Source of the DNA: Phenylobacterium sp.
Lineage (GTDB): Bacteria; Pseudomonadota; Alphaproteobacteria; Caulobacterales; Caulobacteraceae
Length of the DNA stretch: 64,000 nucleotides
Reading direction: 5' to 3'
Assembly: GCF_025934275.1 (NCBI RefSeq)
Contig: NZ_JAICYI010000003.1
Location: forward strand, 21,899 to 85,898
How positions within the stretch are numbered: the stretch's first letter is position 1; the number at the start of each line of letters is the position of its first letter. A program made the translations under genes and the position numbers. The notes beneath the pieces were generated by a model that had not been told where the DNA came from, made no database searches, and saw only the letters and a list, made by a program, of their open reading frames with translations. Of the stretch, positions 44,769 to 55,769 are shown piece by piece.

Positions 44769-45134
44769 ATGCGGGCGCGTAACCGAAGCTGGTTGATGGC
44801 GATCGTCGCCGCGGCAGGGCTGATCGCCTCGCTCTTCGCCTATTTCCAGCGGGGCGGTGGAATCTCCCACACCGGCGGTGCGGCGTTGGTCATCGTCTCG
44901 ACGGCGATCATGCTGGTCGCGACCCTCGTCCTGGCGCTGGCGCAGGGCGCGCCCGGCTGGCTGCGGGGCCTGCTGCTCGCGGGCTGTCTGATCGACGATC
45001 TGGGCACTGGGCTCGCCGCCTATTTCCTGCACGCGTGGCTGCTTGTGGCGCTGATGGTCGTGGGTCTCGCAGGGTGGCTGATCGCGATGCTGGCCGGCCG
45101 GGGGGGAGCCGCGGCCCGGGAAGCCCACTCATGA
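44769..45134 (+). CDS. Four-helix membrane protein coupled to the PQQ dehydrogenase
   Basis: 121 residues. About four membrane helices: SWLMAIVAAAGLIASLFAYF (~7-26), ALVIVSTAIMLVATLVLALA (~38-59), LLLAGCLIDDLGTGLAAYFL (~68-87) and LLVALMVVGLAGWLIAMLAG (~90-110). GGAGG precedes ATG 44769. The stop overlaps the PQQ dehydrogenase start (ATGA). I do not recognise the sequence. Position and topology suggest it replaces the N-terminal membrane domain of Gcd-type glucose dehydrogenases, passing electrons to ubiquinone; inference only. Confidence 0.75.
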   Translation: MRARNRSWLMAIVAAAGLIASLFAYFQRGGGISHTGGAALVIVSTAIMLVATLVLALAQGAPGWLRGLLLAGCLIDDLGTGLAAYFLHAWLLVALMVVGLAGWLIAMLAGRGGAAAREAHS

Positions 45135-47056
45135 GGCGACGCGCGCTCATCGGCGTGGCGATCTTCGCAGCCGCCATATCGGCTTTGGCCTACGCCTTCG
45201 CCCCGTCGCCGGGCGCCGCGCCTGCCGCCGGCGGCGGGGTCTGGTCGACCTTCAACGGCGACCTCATGGCCCAGAAGTACGCCGCCGACATCCAGATCAC
45301 GCCCGGCAATGCGGCCCACCTGAAGAAGGTCTGGGAGGTCCACACCGGCGACGTCTCGCACGGCTCGGGGGGCGTGCCGGCCACCGACTGGTCGGCGACG
45401 CCGCTGTTCGTCAACGACACGGTCTACGTCTCGACGCCATTCTACCGGATCTTCGCGATCCAGCCCGACACCGGCCACGTGAAGTGGGTGTTCAACCCGC
45501 ACGCCACCCTCAAGGCGCTCACCCAGCCGGAAATGAAGACCCGCGGCGTCGCCTATTGGCAGGCGGCCAATCCGGTTCCCGGCCAGCCGTGCCAGAAGCG
45601 CGTTTACGTCGGGACCATGGAGGGCAAGCTCTACGCCGTCGACGCCGACACCGGGCGGCCCTGTGTGGACTTCGGCCGGGGCGGGATGGTCGACGTCAAT
45701 CAGTGGAACACGGTCAATCCGGTCTGGCCGCTGTCGCTCCTGCAGCCGCCGACGGTCTACGGGGACATGCTGATCGTCGGCTGGGCCGGCAAGGATTGGG
45801 CGTCCAAGACCGCACCGCCCGGCTGGGTTTTCGCCCTCGACGCGCGCACCGGCAAGCTGAAATGGACGTTCAATCCCCTGCCGCCGAACAGCTGGCAGGC
45901 GACGGGCACGTCAAACGTCTGGGCCTCGATGTCGGTCGATCCCGAGCATGGGCTCCTCTACCTGCCGGTCTCCTCGCCGAGCCCGAACTTCTACGGCGGG
46001 AACCGCAGGCAGCCCCTGCCCTACGCCACGTCGATAACCGCACTCAATGCGGAGACCGGACAGGTGGTCTGGGCCCGCCAGCTCGTCCATCACGACCTGT
46101 GGGACTACGACATCAATTCGGCCCCGACGCTCGTCGACATCCAGAAGGACGGCCGCACGATCCCGGCCCTCGTGCAATCGACCAAGATGGGCTTCATCTT
46201 CGTGCTAAACCGGCTAACGGGCGAGCCGATCTACCCGATAGTGGAACGGCCGGTCCCCGCCTCCAACGTTCCCGGAGAGCAGGCCTCGCCCACCCAGCCC
46301 TATGCCGACCTCCCCGCCCCGGTGATCCCGGACCGTTGGCCGGGCGTCTCGACCTTGGCCGACGTCTTGAGCTTCGGCCAATGCAGCCGGCGCGCCAAGC
46401 AGCTCCGCTATCTCGGCAAGTTCACCCCGCCGAGCCTGGGCGCCGGCAGCCTGGAATATCCCGCCACCGCCGGCGGGGTGGAGTGGGGCGGCGGGGCTGT
46501 CGATCCCGCGACCCAGACGTACGTGGTCAACACCTCGAGCGTGGCGATGATCTACCAGCTTCTCGATCGCCAGAAGTACCAGGCGCTGAACCACGCCGAG
46601 GACCGCGCCAACTACTACGCCCAGTCGGGCACGCCCTACGGCGTGCACCTCACGAACTTCCTCAACTGGCTTGGCATGCCGTGCTGGAAACCGCCCTACG
46701 GCGCGATCATGGCCTACGACCTGAAGACCGGCCGCACCCTCTGGCGCGAGCCATTCGGGGTGGTCCAGAAGTGGGGCTTCTACATGCCGCCTTCCTGGGG
46801 CTCGGTCACGATCGGGGGACCGGTGATCACCAAGACGGGCGTCATTTTCATCGGCGCCTCCATGGATTCGAAAGTCCGAGCCCTCGACGAACGGACCGGC
46901 CGGCTGCTCTGGTGGGCGCAGGTGGACGCCCCCGCCGTCGCGCTGCCGGCGGTCTACACCTACCGCGGCCGCCAATACGTGCTCTTCACCGCCGGCGGCA
47001 ATTCGATCCTGACACCCCGGCTCGGGGACCAGCTCGCCGCCTTCGCCCTTCCCTAG
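45131..47056 (+). CDS. PQQ-dependent quinoprotein dehydrogenase (Gcd-like)
   Basis: Membrane-linked periplasmic dehydrogenase of a sugar or alcohol. 641 residues. An N-terminal signal anchor (LIGVAIFAAAISALAYAFA) is followed by an eight-bladed propeller with the PQQ contacts of the Gcd/quinate family: DWSATPLFVNDTVYVST, HHDLWDYDINSAPTLVD and IFVLNRLTGEPIYPIVERP. The five-helix N-terminal membrane domain of E. coli Gcd is lacking; a separate membrane protein precedes it. PQQ biosynthesis genes are not in view. Substrate uncertain. Confidence 0.9.
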   Translation: MRRRALIGVAIFAAAISALAYAFAPSPGAAPAAGGGVWSTFNGDLMAQKYAADIQITPGNAAHLKKVWEVHTGDVSHGSGGVPATDWSATPLFVNDTVYVSTPFYRIFAIQPDTGHVKWVFNPHATLKALTQPEMKTRGVAYWQAANPVPGQPCQKRVYVGTMEGKLYAVDADTGRPCVDFGRGGMVDVNQWNTVNPVWPLSLLQPPTVYGDMLIVGWAGKDWASKTAPPGWVFALDARTGKLKWTFNPLPPNSWQATGTSNVWASMSVDPEHGLLYLPVSSPSPNFYGGNRRQPLPYATSITALNAETGQVVWARQLVHHDLWDYDINSAPTLVDIQKDGRTIPALVQSTKMGFIFVLNRLTGEPIYPIVERPVPASNVPGEQASPTQPYADLPAPVIPDRWPGVSTLADVLSFGQCSRRAKQLRYLGKFTPPSLGAGSLEYPATAGGVEWGGGAVDPATQTYVVNTSSVAMIYQLLDRQKYQALNHAEDRANYYAQSGTPYGVHLTNFLNWLGMPCWKPPYGAIMAYDLKTGRTLWREPFGVVQKWGFYMPPSWGSVTIGGPVITKTGVIFIGASMDSKVRALDERTGRLLWWAQVDAPAVALPAVYTYRGRQYVLFTAGGNSILTPRLGDQLAAFALP

Positions 47057-47149
47057 GGCTCCTCCGGGACGGTCAGGTCCCGCCCATCCCTCGCGATCCA
47101 CCCGGGCGGGCTTGTCCTTGCTCCCCGCCTGTGGCGAGACTGCCGCTCG

Positions 47150-47602
47150 ATGGAGCAATCGGGCGAATACCGCATCGAGTCGCCGGCCGAGGCGGTCTGG
47201 GCGGCGCTCAACGATCCGGACGTGCTGGCCCGCTGCATCGCCGGCTGCCAGTCGATGGAAAAGGTCTCGCAGAGCGAGTTCCGCGCCAAGGTGAAGGCCA
47301 AGGTCGGTCCGGTCAGCGCGTCCTTCGACGCCGAGCTCACGCTCAGCGACGTCGACCCGCCGCACGCCTACACCGTCTCCGGCCGGGTGAAGGGCGGGCC
47401 CGCCGGCTTCGGGCGCGGCTCGGCCCGGGTGGAGCTCGCCCCCGACGCCGGCGGGACCATCCTGCGCTACCACGTCCAGGGCAGCGTCGGGGGCAAGCTC
47501 GCGCAGATCGGCTCGCGCCTGGTCGACGGCTCGGCGCGGAAGCTGGCGGAGGATTTCTTCGCCGCCTTCGCGGAGATCGCGGTCGAGCCGCAGCCGCGCT
47601 AG
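47150..47602 (+). CDS. coxG: CoxG-like SRPBCC protein
   Basis: Carbon monoxide dehydrogenase subunit G family, which helps recruit or mature the Mo hydroxylase at the membrane. 150 residues, helix-grip fold. ESPAEAVWAALNDPDVLARCIAG is the typical N-terminus, then VKAKVGPVSASFDAELTL and YHVQGSVGGKLAQIGSRLV. A C-terminal membrane-anchor present in Oligotropha CoxG is missing. First gene of the coxG-S-L-M set, 93 bases after the PQQ dehydrogenase. Confidence 0.9.
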   Translation: MEQSGEYRIESPAEAVWAALNDPDVLARCIAGCQSMEKVSQSEFRAKVKAKVGPVSASFDAELTLSDVDPPHAYTVSGRVKGGPAGFGRGSARVELAPDAGGTILRYHVQGSVGGKLAQIGSRLVDGSARKLAEDFFAAFAEIAVEPQPR

Positions 47603-47634
47603 ATTGCCTTGAGCTCCGAGGAGGGGCCCCGCCG

Positions 47635-48096
47635 ATGAAGCTGTCGCTCACTGTCAACGAAACCGCCCACGAGCTCGAGGTCGCGCCGAACGCCCTGCTG
47701 GTCGAGATCATCAGGGGCGATCTCGGGCTCACCGGGACCCACGTGGGCTGCGACACCAGCCAGTGCGGCGCCTGCACGGTCGAGATGGATGGGCGGGCCG
47801 TGAAGTCGTGCACGGTGCTCGCCGGCCAGGCGCAAGACGCCCGCGTCACCACCATCGAGGGCCTGGGCGCGCCGGGGAACCTGCATCCGATGCAGACGGC
47901 CTTCCAGGCGCATCACGCCCTGCAGTGCGGCTTCTGCACGCCGGGCATGATCATCAGCGCCATCGACCTCGTGAAGCGCGCCGACGGACGCCTTGACGAG
48001 GCCGCGGTGCGCGAGGGGCTCGCGGGCAACCTCTGCCGCTGCACCGGCTATCACAACATCGTCGAGGCGGTGCTCGCCGCCGCGGGCCAGATGTGA
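47635..48096 (+). CDS. coxS: Two [2Fe-2S] cluster small subunit of a Mo hydroxylase
   Basis: Electron-transfer subunit of the xanthine-oxidase family. 153 residues. The plant-type cluster is bound by [15 protein letters not shown]...SC (~41-60), the second by CGFCTPGMI...CRCTGYHNI (~100-140). Eleven bases from the large subunit gene. GAGGAGG before ATG 47635 is near ideal. Confidence 0.95.
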   Translation: MKLSLTVNETAHELEVAPNALLVEIIRGDLGLTGTHVGCDTSQCGACTVEMDGRAVKSCTVLAGQAQDARVTTIEGLGAPGNLHPMQTAFQAHHALQCGFCTPGMIISAIDLVKRADGRLDEAAVREGLAGNLCRCTGYHNIVEAVLAAAGQM

Positions 48097-48106
48097 GGAC
48101 GAGATC

Positions 48107-50449
<2,343 letters not shown>

Positions 50450-50462
50450 GGGAGCGCTCGCC

Positions 50463-51260
50463 ATGAACGGTTTCGACTATCACCGTCCCGAGACCCTGGA
50501 GGCCGCCGTCGCGGCTCGCGCCGGGGCGCCGGACAGCGCCTACCTGGCCGGCGGCATGACCCTGATCCCCACCCTCAAGCAGGGCCTGGCCGAGCCCTCG
50601 GACGTGATCGACCTCGCCGCCGTCGCCGGGCTCGCCGGGATCGGACTCGAGGTGGACCGGCTGACCATCGGGGCCATGACCCGCCACGCCGACGTGGCGG
50701 CCTCGGCCGAGGTCCAGCGGGCGATCCCGGCGCTCGCCTATCTCGCCTCGGAGATCGGCGACGCCCAGGTGCGCAACCGCGGCACGCTCGGCGGCTCGCT
50801 GGCCAACAGCGATCCGGCCGCCGACTACCCGGCCGCGGTCATTGCGCTGGGCGCGCGCATCGTCACCGATCGCAGGACGATGGCGGCGGACGACTACTTC
50901 AAGGGCCTGTTCGAGACCGCGCTGGAGCCGGGCGAGCTGATCCGCGCGGTGGAGTTCCCGGTCCCCAGACGCGCCGCCTACCGCAAGTTCCGCCACCCCG
51001 CCTCGCGCTACGCCGTGGCGGGCGTCTTCGTCGCGGAGATCGGCGAGGGGATCCGGGTGGGCGTCACCGGCGCGGGGCCCTGCGCCTTCCGCTGGACCGC
51101 CTTGGAGACGGCGCTCGCCGGCAAGCCTGCCCCCGCCGCAGCCGAGACGGCGCCGTTGGACTTCCGCCGATTCAACGCTGACCTGCACGCTTCCGCCGAG
51201 TACCGCGCCCAGCTGGTGCGCGTGATGGCCAGGCGCGCGCTCGCCAACCTCGCCGCCTGA
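50463..51260 (+). CDS. coxM: FAD-binding middle subunit of a Mo hydroxylase
   Basis: Accepts electrons from the iron-sulfur subunit. 265 residues. YLAGGMTLIPTLKQGLAEPSD and VRNRGTLGGSLANSDPAADYP are the two FAD-binding motifs; SRYAVAGVFVAE starts the C-terminal domain. Last gene of the coxG-S-L-M set, fourteen bases after coxL. A 234-base gap with the MerR promoter follows. Confidence 0.94.
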   Translation: MNGFDYHRPETLEAAVAARAGAPDSAYLAGGMTLIPTLKQGLAEPSDVIDLAAVAGLAGIGLEVDRLTIGAMTRHADVAASAEVQRAIPALAYLASEIGDAQVRNRGTLGGSLANSDPAADYPAAVIALGARIVTDRRTMAADDYFKGLFETALEPGELIRAVEFPVPRRAAYRKFRHPASRYAVAGVFVAEIGEGIRVGVTGAGPCAFRWTALETALAGKPAPAAAETAPLDFRRFNADLHASAEYRAQLVRVMARRALANLAA

Positions 51261-51423
51261 GGCCCAGCGCCTCGTTCAAAAAGCACGAATCTTGCCCGCT
51301 TGCGCCGGCGCCATGCGCGGAGATTGCGCGCCGCAGCGGTGAGGCTCGATCATCCTGCCCGGACGCTGCGGAAACGCGGACGGGGGGCGCCTGCGAGTGC
51401 ATTTCGCGGCTGCAACAGTAACC

Positions 51424-51466
51424 TTGACGTAAACGGAAAGAACAGTCTTAGCTGACGGCGTAAACG
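51424..51466 (+). promoter_or_regulatory. Promoter and GACG/GTAAACG direct repeats upstream of the MerR gene
   Basis: TTGACG (51424-51429) is a good -35; a TTAGCT box 18 bases on is a weak -10. GACGTAAACG (51426-51435) and GACGGCGTAAACG (51454-51466) form a direct repeat across this promoter. The pattern resembles sites of MerR-type regulators of acyl-CoA breakdown, from memory. Nothing else notable in the 51261-51494 gap. Confidence 0.45.
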
Positions 51467-51494
51467 ACAACGGGGGCTCCCACCGGAGGACGCC

Positions 51495-51962
51495 ATGATC
51501 GCCGATCTGCGCCGGCCGCACCGCACGTACACGATCCGCCAGCTGTGCCTGGAGTTCAAATGCACGCCCAGGGCGCTGCGCTTCTATGAGGACAAGGGCC
51601 TGCTCTCGCCGGCGCGCGAGGGCCTGAACCGCGTCTACAACTACAAGGACCGCGCCCGCCTGCAGCTGATCCTGCAGGGCAAGCGCGTGGGCCTCTCGCT
51701 GGCCGAGATCGGCGAGATCCTCGACCTCTACGAGGTCGGCGACGGGGGCGCCCAGCAGGCGGCCAAGTCCCTGAAGAAGTTCCGCGAGCGGATCGTCGCC
51801 CTGGAACGCCAGAAGATCGACATCGACGAGCAGATCGCCCAGCTCAGGCAGGGATGCGAAGCCATGGAGAAGCGGCTCGAAGCGACCCGGCCCGACCTGC
51901 TGCCCCGCGCCGTCGACTACGACCAGACCATGCGCCGCCAGCTCGACGGCGCCGAGCACTGA
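51495..51962 (+). CDS. MerR-family transcriptional regulator
   Basis: 155 residues. HTH: YTIRQLCLEFKCTPRALRFYEDKGLL, then wing with VYNYKDRARLQLILQGKRVGL, then an antiparallel coiled coil (~95-140). No metal-binding Cys. Its position ahead of an acyl-CoA dehydrogenase gene (96 bases, same strand) suggests control of fatty acid or branched-chain acyl-CoA degradation, as for LiuR-type MerR proteins. CCGGAGGA precedes the ATG. Confidence 0.9.
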   Translation: MIADLRRPHRTYTIRQLCLEFKCTPRALRFYEDKGLLSPAREGLNRVYNYKDRARLQLILQGKRVGLSLAEIGEILDLYEVGDGGAQQAAKSLKKFRERIVALERQKIDIDEQIAQLRQGCEAMEKRLEATRPDLLPRAVDYDQTMRRQLDGAEH

Positions 51963-52057
51963 GGCCGCGCTAGGCGCCCGATCGGCCGCGCCCTAGACTC
52001 GGCGCCCCGGCGCAGGCGGAACAGCCGCCTGCGCCGGCTTGCGTTGGCGGAGCCCCG

Positions 52058-53842
52058 ATGACCTACCAGCCCCCTGTCCGGGACCACCTCTTCATCTTCC
52101 GTGACCTGCTCGAGCTGGAGCGCTACGCCAACCTGCCGGCATTCGCCGACGCCTCGCTCGACGTGGTCGAGCAGATCCTTGACGAGGCCGCCCGTTTCAC
52201 CTCCGAGGTGCTGGCGCCGCTGAACGCGGTCGGCGACAAGGAAGGCTGCCGCTGGAACCCGGACTTCAGCGTCACCACGCCCGCAGGCTTCAGGGAGGCC
52301 TACAGCCAGCTGGTCGAGGGCGGCTGGCCCGGCCTCGGCTCCGCGCCCGAGTGGGGCGGTCAGGGCCTGCCGCACGTCGTGAACCTCGCCTTCTCGGAGA
52401 TGAGCTCGGCGGCCAACATGGCCTTCTCGATGTACCCCGGCCTCACCCACGGCGCCTATTCGGCGATCCTGGTCGGCGGCAGCGAGGCGCAGAAGCAGCT
52501 CTACCTGCCGAAGCTGGCGAGCTTCCAGTGGGGCGGCACCATGAACTTGACCGAACCGCAGTGCGGCACCGACCTCGGCCTCATCCGCACCAAGGCGGTT
52601 CCGGCGGAAGACGGGACCTACCGGATCTCGGGCCAAAAGATCTGGATTTCCGGGGGCGAGCACGATCTGACGGAGAACATCGTCCACCTGGTGCTCGCCC
52701 GCATCGAGGGCGCGCCGGCCGGCACCCGCGGCATCAGCCTGTTCATCGTGCCGAAGTTCATCCCCGACGCCGACGGCGAGCCGGGCCGGCGCAATTCGGT
52801 GAAGTGCCTGGGCCTGGAAGAGAAGATGGGCATCCACGGCAACGCCACCTGCGTGATCAGCCACGAGGAGGCGACGGGCTGGCTGGTGGGCGAGGAGAAC
52901 CGCGGGCTGGCCCTGATGTTCGTGATGATGAACGAGGCCCGGCTCGGCGTCGGCATGCAGGGTCTGGCGCAGGCCGAGGCCGCCTACCAGGCCGCCGCCG
53001 AGTTCGCCAAGGAGCGCCTGCAGGGCCGCTCGCTGACCGGGCCGAAGAACCCCGACGGCCCGGCCGATCCGATCATCGTTCACCCGGACGTGCGGCGCAT
53101 GCTCATGGACGCCCGCGCGATCATCGAGGGCGGCCGCGCCTTCCTCTACTGGACCGCACTGCACGGCGACCTGGCCGAGGCAAGTCCCGATGAGGCCACC
53201 CGCCAGAAGGGCCGCGACTACATGGCCCTGCTGACGCCGGTGCTGAAGGCCTTCCTCACCGACCGCGGCTTCCGGGTCTGCTCGGACGCGATGCAGGTGC
53301 ACGGCGGCTCGGGTTTCACCGAGCACTTCCCGGTGAGCCAGTACCTGCGCGATTGCCGCATCGCGCTGATCTACGAGGGGACCAACGGCATACAGGCGCT
53401 GGATCTCGTCGGCCGCAAGCTGGCCGCCGACGGGGGCCGGGCGATGATGAGCTTCTTCGCCGAACTCGATGGCTTCGTGGACGCCAACGACGGCGAGGCC
53501 CTGCAACCCTTTGTCGCCCCGCTGCTGAAGGCCAAGGCCGAACTGCAGGAGGCCACCATGTGGCTGATGCAGAACGGGCTCGCCAACCCCGACAACGCCG
53601 GCGCCGCCTCCACCGACTACCTGCACCTGTTCGGGCTGACGGCGCTCGCCTACATGTGGGCCATGACCGCCAAGGTGGCGCAGGCGAAGCTCGCGGCCGG
53701 GAGCTCCGATCCGATCTATGCCGCCAAGCTGACGATCGCGCGCTACTACATGGACCGCGTCCTGCCCGAAACCGCCGCGCATCTGGCGAAGCTCAAGACC
53801 GGCGCCGAGCTGGTGATGGCGCTGCCGGCGGAGGCCTTCTGA
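52058..53842 (+). CDS. Long acyl-CoA dehydrogenase (FadE/DmdC-like)
   Basis: FAD-dependent alpha-beta dehydrogenation of an acyl-CoA. 594 residues, the long form with an extra C-terminal domain. MNLTEPQCGTDLGLIRTKA and GQKIWISGGEHDLTENIVHLVLA bind FAD and substrate; IALIYEGTNGIQALDLVGRK near residue 445 has the catalytic Glu. The N-terminal PVRDHLFIFRDLL is typical of this branch. Its stop overlaps the OsmC start by one base. Chain length not decided. Confidence 0.93.
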   Translation: MTYQPPVRDHLFIFRDLLELERYANLPAFADASLDVVEQILDEAARFTSEVLAPLNAVGDKEGCRWNPDFSVTTPAGFREAYSQLVEGGWPGLGSAPEWGGQGLPHVVNLAFSEMSSAANMAFSMYPGLTHGAYSAILVGGSEAQKQLYLPKLASFQWGGTMNLTEPQCGTDLGLIRTKAVPAEDGTYRISGQKIWISGGEHDLTENIVHLVLARIEGAPAGTRGISLFIVPKFIPDADGEPGRRNSVKCLGLEEKMGIHGNATCVISHEEATGWLVGEENRGLALMFVMMNEARLGVGMQGLAQAEAAYQAAAEFAKERLQGRSLTGPKNPDGPADPIIVHPDVRRMLMDARAIIEGGRAFLYWTALHGDLAEASPDEATRQKGRDYMALLTPVLKAFLTDRGFRVCSDAMQVHGGSGFTEHFPVSQYLRDCRIALIYEGTNGIQALDLVGRKLAADGGRAMMSFFAELDGFVDANDGEALQPFVAPLLKAKAELQEATMWLMQNGLANPDNAGAASTDYLHLFGLTALAYMWAMTAKVAQAKLAAGSSDPIYAAKLTIARYYMDRVLPETAAHLAKLKTGAELVMALPAEAF

Positions 53843-54309
53843 TGGCGACCTATCGGGCGGGGGTGGAGTGGCGGCTCGCCGACGGCGAGGACTTCGCCAA
53901 GGGTCGCTACGGGCGTGGCCACGAGGTGTTCTTCGAGGCCGGCCACCGGATGCGCGGCACCGCCTCGCACCATGTGGTCGGCAAGTGGGCCGAGGCCGGC
54001 GCGGTCGACCCGGAGGAGATGCTGGTCGCCTCGATCTCCGCCTGCCACATGCTGACCTTCCTGCACGTCGCCCGCGAGGCCGGCTTCGTGGTGAGCCGCT
54101 ACTTCGACGCCGCCGAAGGGGTGATGGAGAAGACGCCCGAAGGCCGCACGGCCGTCACCCGCGTCACCCTGCGTCCCGGCATCACCTACGCCGGCCGCGT
54201 CCCCTCGCCCGAGGAGCGCGAGCGTCTGCACCACCGCGCGCATGAGGAATGCTTCATCGCCAACTCGGTGAAGACCGAGGTCGTCGTCGAGGAGAAGCTC
54301 AAGGCTTGA
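53842..54309 (+). CDS. OsmC-family peroxiredoxin-like protein
   Basis: Reduces organic hydroperoxides. 155 residues. The reactive cysteines are in SISACHMLTFLHVA (~residue 72) and HEECFIANSVKTEVVV (~residue 135), as in OsmC/Ohr. The gene is coupled to the acyl-CoA dehydrogenase by TGATG, so it may detoxify peroxides made during acyl-CoA oxidation (inference). Its last 11 bases overlap the convergent vsr gene. Confidence 0.92.
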   Translation: MATYRAGVEWRLADGEDFAKGRYGRGHEVFFEAGHRMRGTASHHVVGKWAEAGAVDPEEMLVASISACHMLTFLHVAREAGFVVSRYFDAAEGVMEKTPEGRTAVTRVTLRPGITYAGRVPSPEERERLHHRAHEECFIANSVKTEVVVEEKLKA

Positions 54310-54709
54310 GGAGTTGGGCCAGGCGCGCGCGCAGCGCCGCCACGTCCTTCAACTCGCACTCCCAGAGGATCTCGACGCGCCAGCCGCCGGCCTCGAGGGC
54401 GGTGCGGCTCCAGGCGTCGCGGGCCCGGTTGCGGGCGAGCTTGGCGACCCAGTAATCGCGATTGGCCTTCGGCACGCGGGCGCCCCTGGCGCAATCGTGG
54501 CCGTGCCAGAAGCAGCCGTGGACGAAGAGCGCGAGCCGACGCCCCGGGAGCACGATGTCGGGCGAACCCGGCAGGTCCTTGCGGTGCAGCCGGTAGCGTG
54601 CGCCGAGGGCCGTCAGCGCGCGACGCACCTTCACTTCCGGCGTGGTGTCGCGGCCCTTCACCCGGCGCATCACCGCCGAGCGCTTGTCGGCGGGATAGAC
54701 GTCGCTCAC
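54299..54709 (-). CDS. vsr: Very-short-patch repair endonuclease Vsr
   Basis: Nicks next to T:G mismatches that arise when 5-methylcytosine deaminates. 136 residues. Family signatures are [42 protein letters not shown] (active-site Asp and zinc/His region) and [17 protein letters not shown] start overlaps the cysK stop (GTGA). Together with a cytosine-5 methyltransferase two genes upstream this is a dcm-vsr pair, separated by cysK. Confidence 0.95.
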   Translation of the reverse strand: MSDVYPADKRSAVMRRVKGRDTTPEVKVRRALTALGARYRLHRKDLPGSPDIVLPGRRLALFVHGCFWHGHDCARGARVPKANRDYWVAKLARNRARDAWSRTALEAGGWRVEILWECELKDVAALRARLAQLLKP

Positions 54710-55695
54710 AGCCCGTCGAACAGGGCGGTGGAGATGTAGCGCTCGGCGAAGCTCGGGATGATGGTGACGATCAGCTTGCCCGCCATCTCGTCGCGCGAGG
54801 CGACGTCGAACGCCGCGACCAGCGCCGCCCCCGAGGAGATGCCCACGGGCAGGCCTTCCTCGCGCGCAGCGCGGCGGGCCATGGCGAAGCTGTCCTCGTT
54901 GTTGACCTGGACCACCTCGTCCATCACCCCTCGGTCGAGGATCGAGGGCACGAACCCCGCGCCCAGGCCCTGGATCTTGTGCGGCCCCGGCGGCCCGCCG
55001 GAGAGCACCGCCGACCCGGAGGGCTCGACGGCGATCATCTTCACCGAGGGCTTGCGGGCCTTCAGCACCTGGCCCACGCCGGTGATCGTCCCGCCGGTGC
55101 CGACGCCGGAGACCACCGCATCCACGCGCCCCTCGGTGTCGTGCCAGATCTCCTCGGCCGTCGAGACCCGGTGGATCAGCGGATTGGCGACGTTGTCGAA
55201 CTGTTGCGGCATCACCGCCCCGGGCGTCGCCTCGACGATCTGGCGCGCGCGGGCGACGGCCCCGGCCATGCCCTTTTCCGGCGGCGTGAGCTCGAGCTTC
55301 GCGCCGAGCAGCAGCAGCATCTTGCGCCGCTCCAGCGACATGCTCTGCGGCATGACCAGCACGCACCTGTAGCCCTTGGCGGCGCAGACGAAGGCGAGCG
55401 CGATGCCGGTGTTGCCGCTGGTCGGCTCGACCACTGTGCCGCCGGCCTTCAGCAGTCCCTTGGCCTCCATGTACTCGACCATCGCGACGCCGATCCGGTC
55501 CTTCACCGAGGCGAGCGGATTGAAGAACTCGAGCTTGGCCACCACCTCGGCCTTCGGCTTCAGCGCGGCCGAGAGCCGGGGCAGGCGGACGAGGGGCGTG
55601 TCGCCCACCAGGTCGAGAACGGAATCGAAGATCTTGCCCCGGCCGGCGCGGCGATAGCGCGCGGCGTCGTAGACCTTGTCGGGAGTGGCGTCCAT
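54706..55695 (-). CDS. cysK: Cysteine synthase A
   Basis: PLP enzyme that makes cysteine from O-acetylserine and sulfide. 329 residues. [13 protein letters not shown] carries the PLP lysine, [13 protein letters not shown] is the substrate loop, and [14 protein letters not shown] binds PLP phosphate. [13 protein letters not shown] is in the C-terminal part. GAGGTCC precedes ATG 55695. It lies between the DNA methyltransferase and vsr with overlap to vsr, an odd place for a housekeeping gene. Confidence 0.95.
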   Translation of the reverse strand: MDATPDKVYDAARYRRAGRGKIFDSVLDLVGDTPLVRLPRLSAALKPKAEVVAKLEFFNPLASVKDRIGVAMVEYMEAKGLLKAGGTVVEPTSGNTGIALAFVCAAKGYRCVLVMPQSMSLERRKMLLLLGAKLELTPPEKGMAGAVARARQIVEATPGAVMPQQFDNVANPLIHRVSTAEEIWHDTEGRVDAVVSGVGTGGTITGVGQVLKARKPSVKMIAVEPSGSAVLSGGPPGPHKIQGLGAGFVPSILDRGVMDEVVQVNNEDSFAMARRAAREEGLPVGISSGAALVAAFDVASRDEMAGKLIVTIIPSFAERYISTALFDGL

Positions 55696-55769
55696 GCACG
55701 GACCTCGGATGCGGAGACTGCCCTTCGTGCCCGCGAGCCTAAGACTTCCTGAGGGGATTGGAAGCCCAG

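Noticed and set aside
45484..47634. A long plus-strand frame overlapping the PQQ dehydrogenase in another frame and fused to coxS
   Set aside because: Composition is shadow-like; coxS begins at ATG 47635 with its own strong ribosome site.
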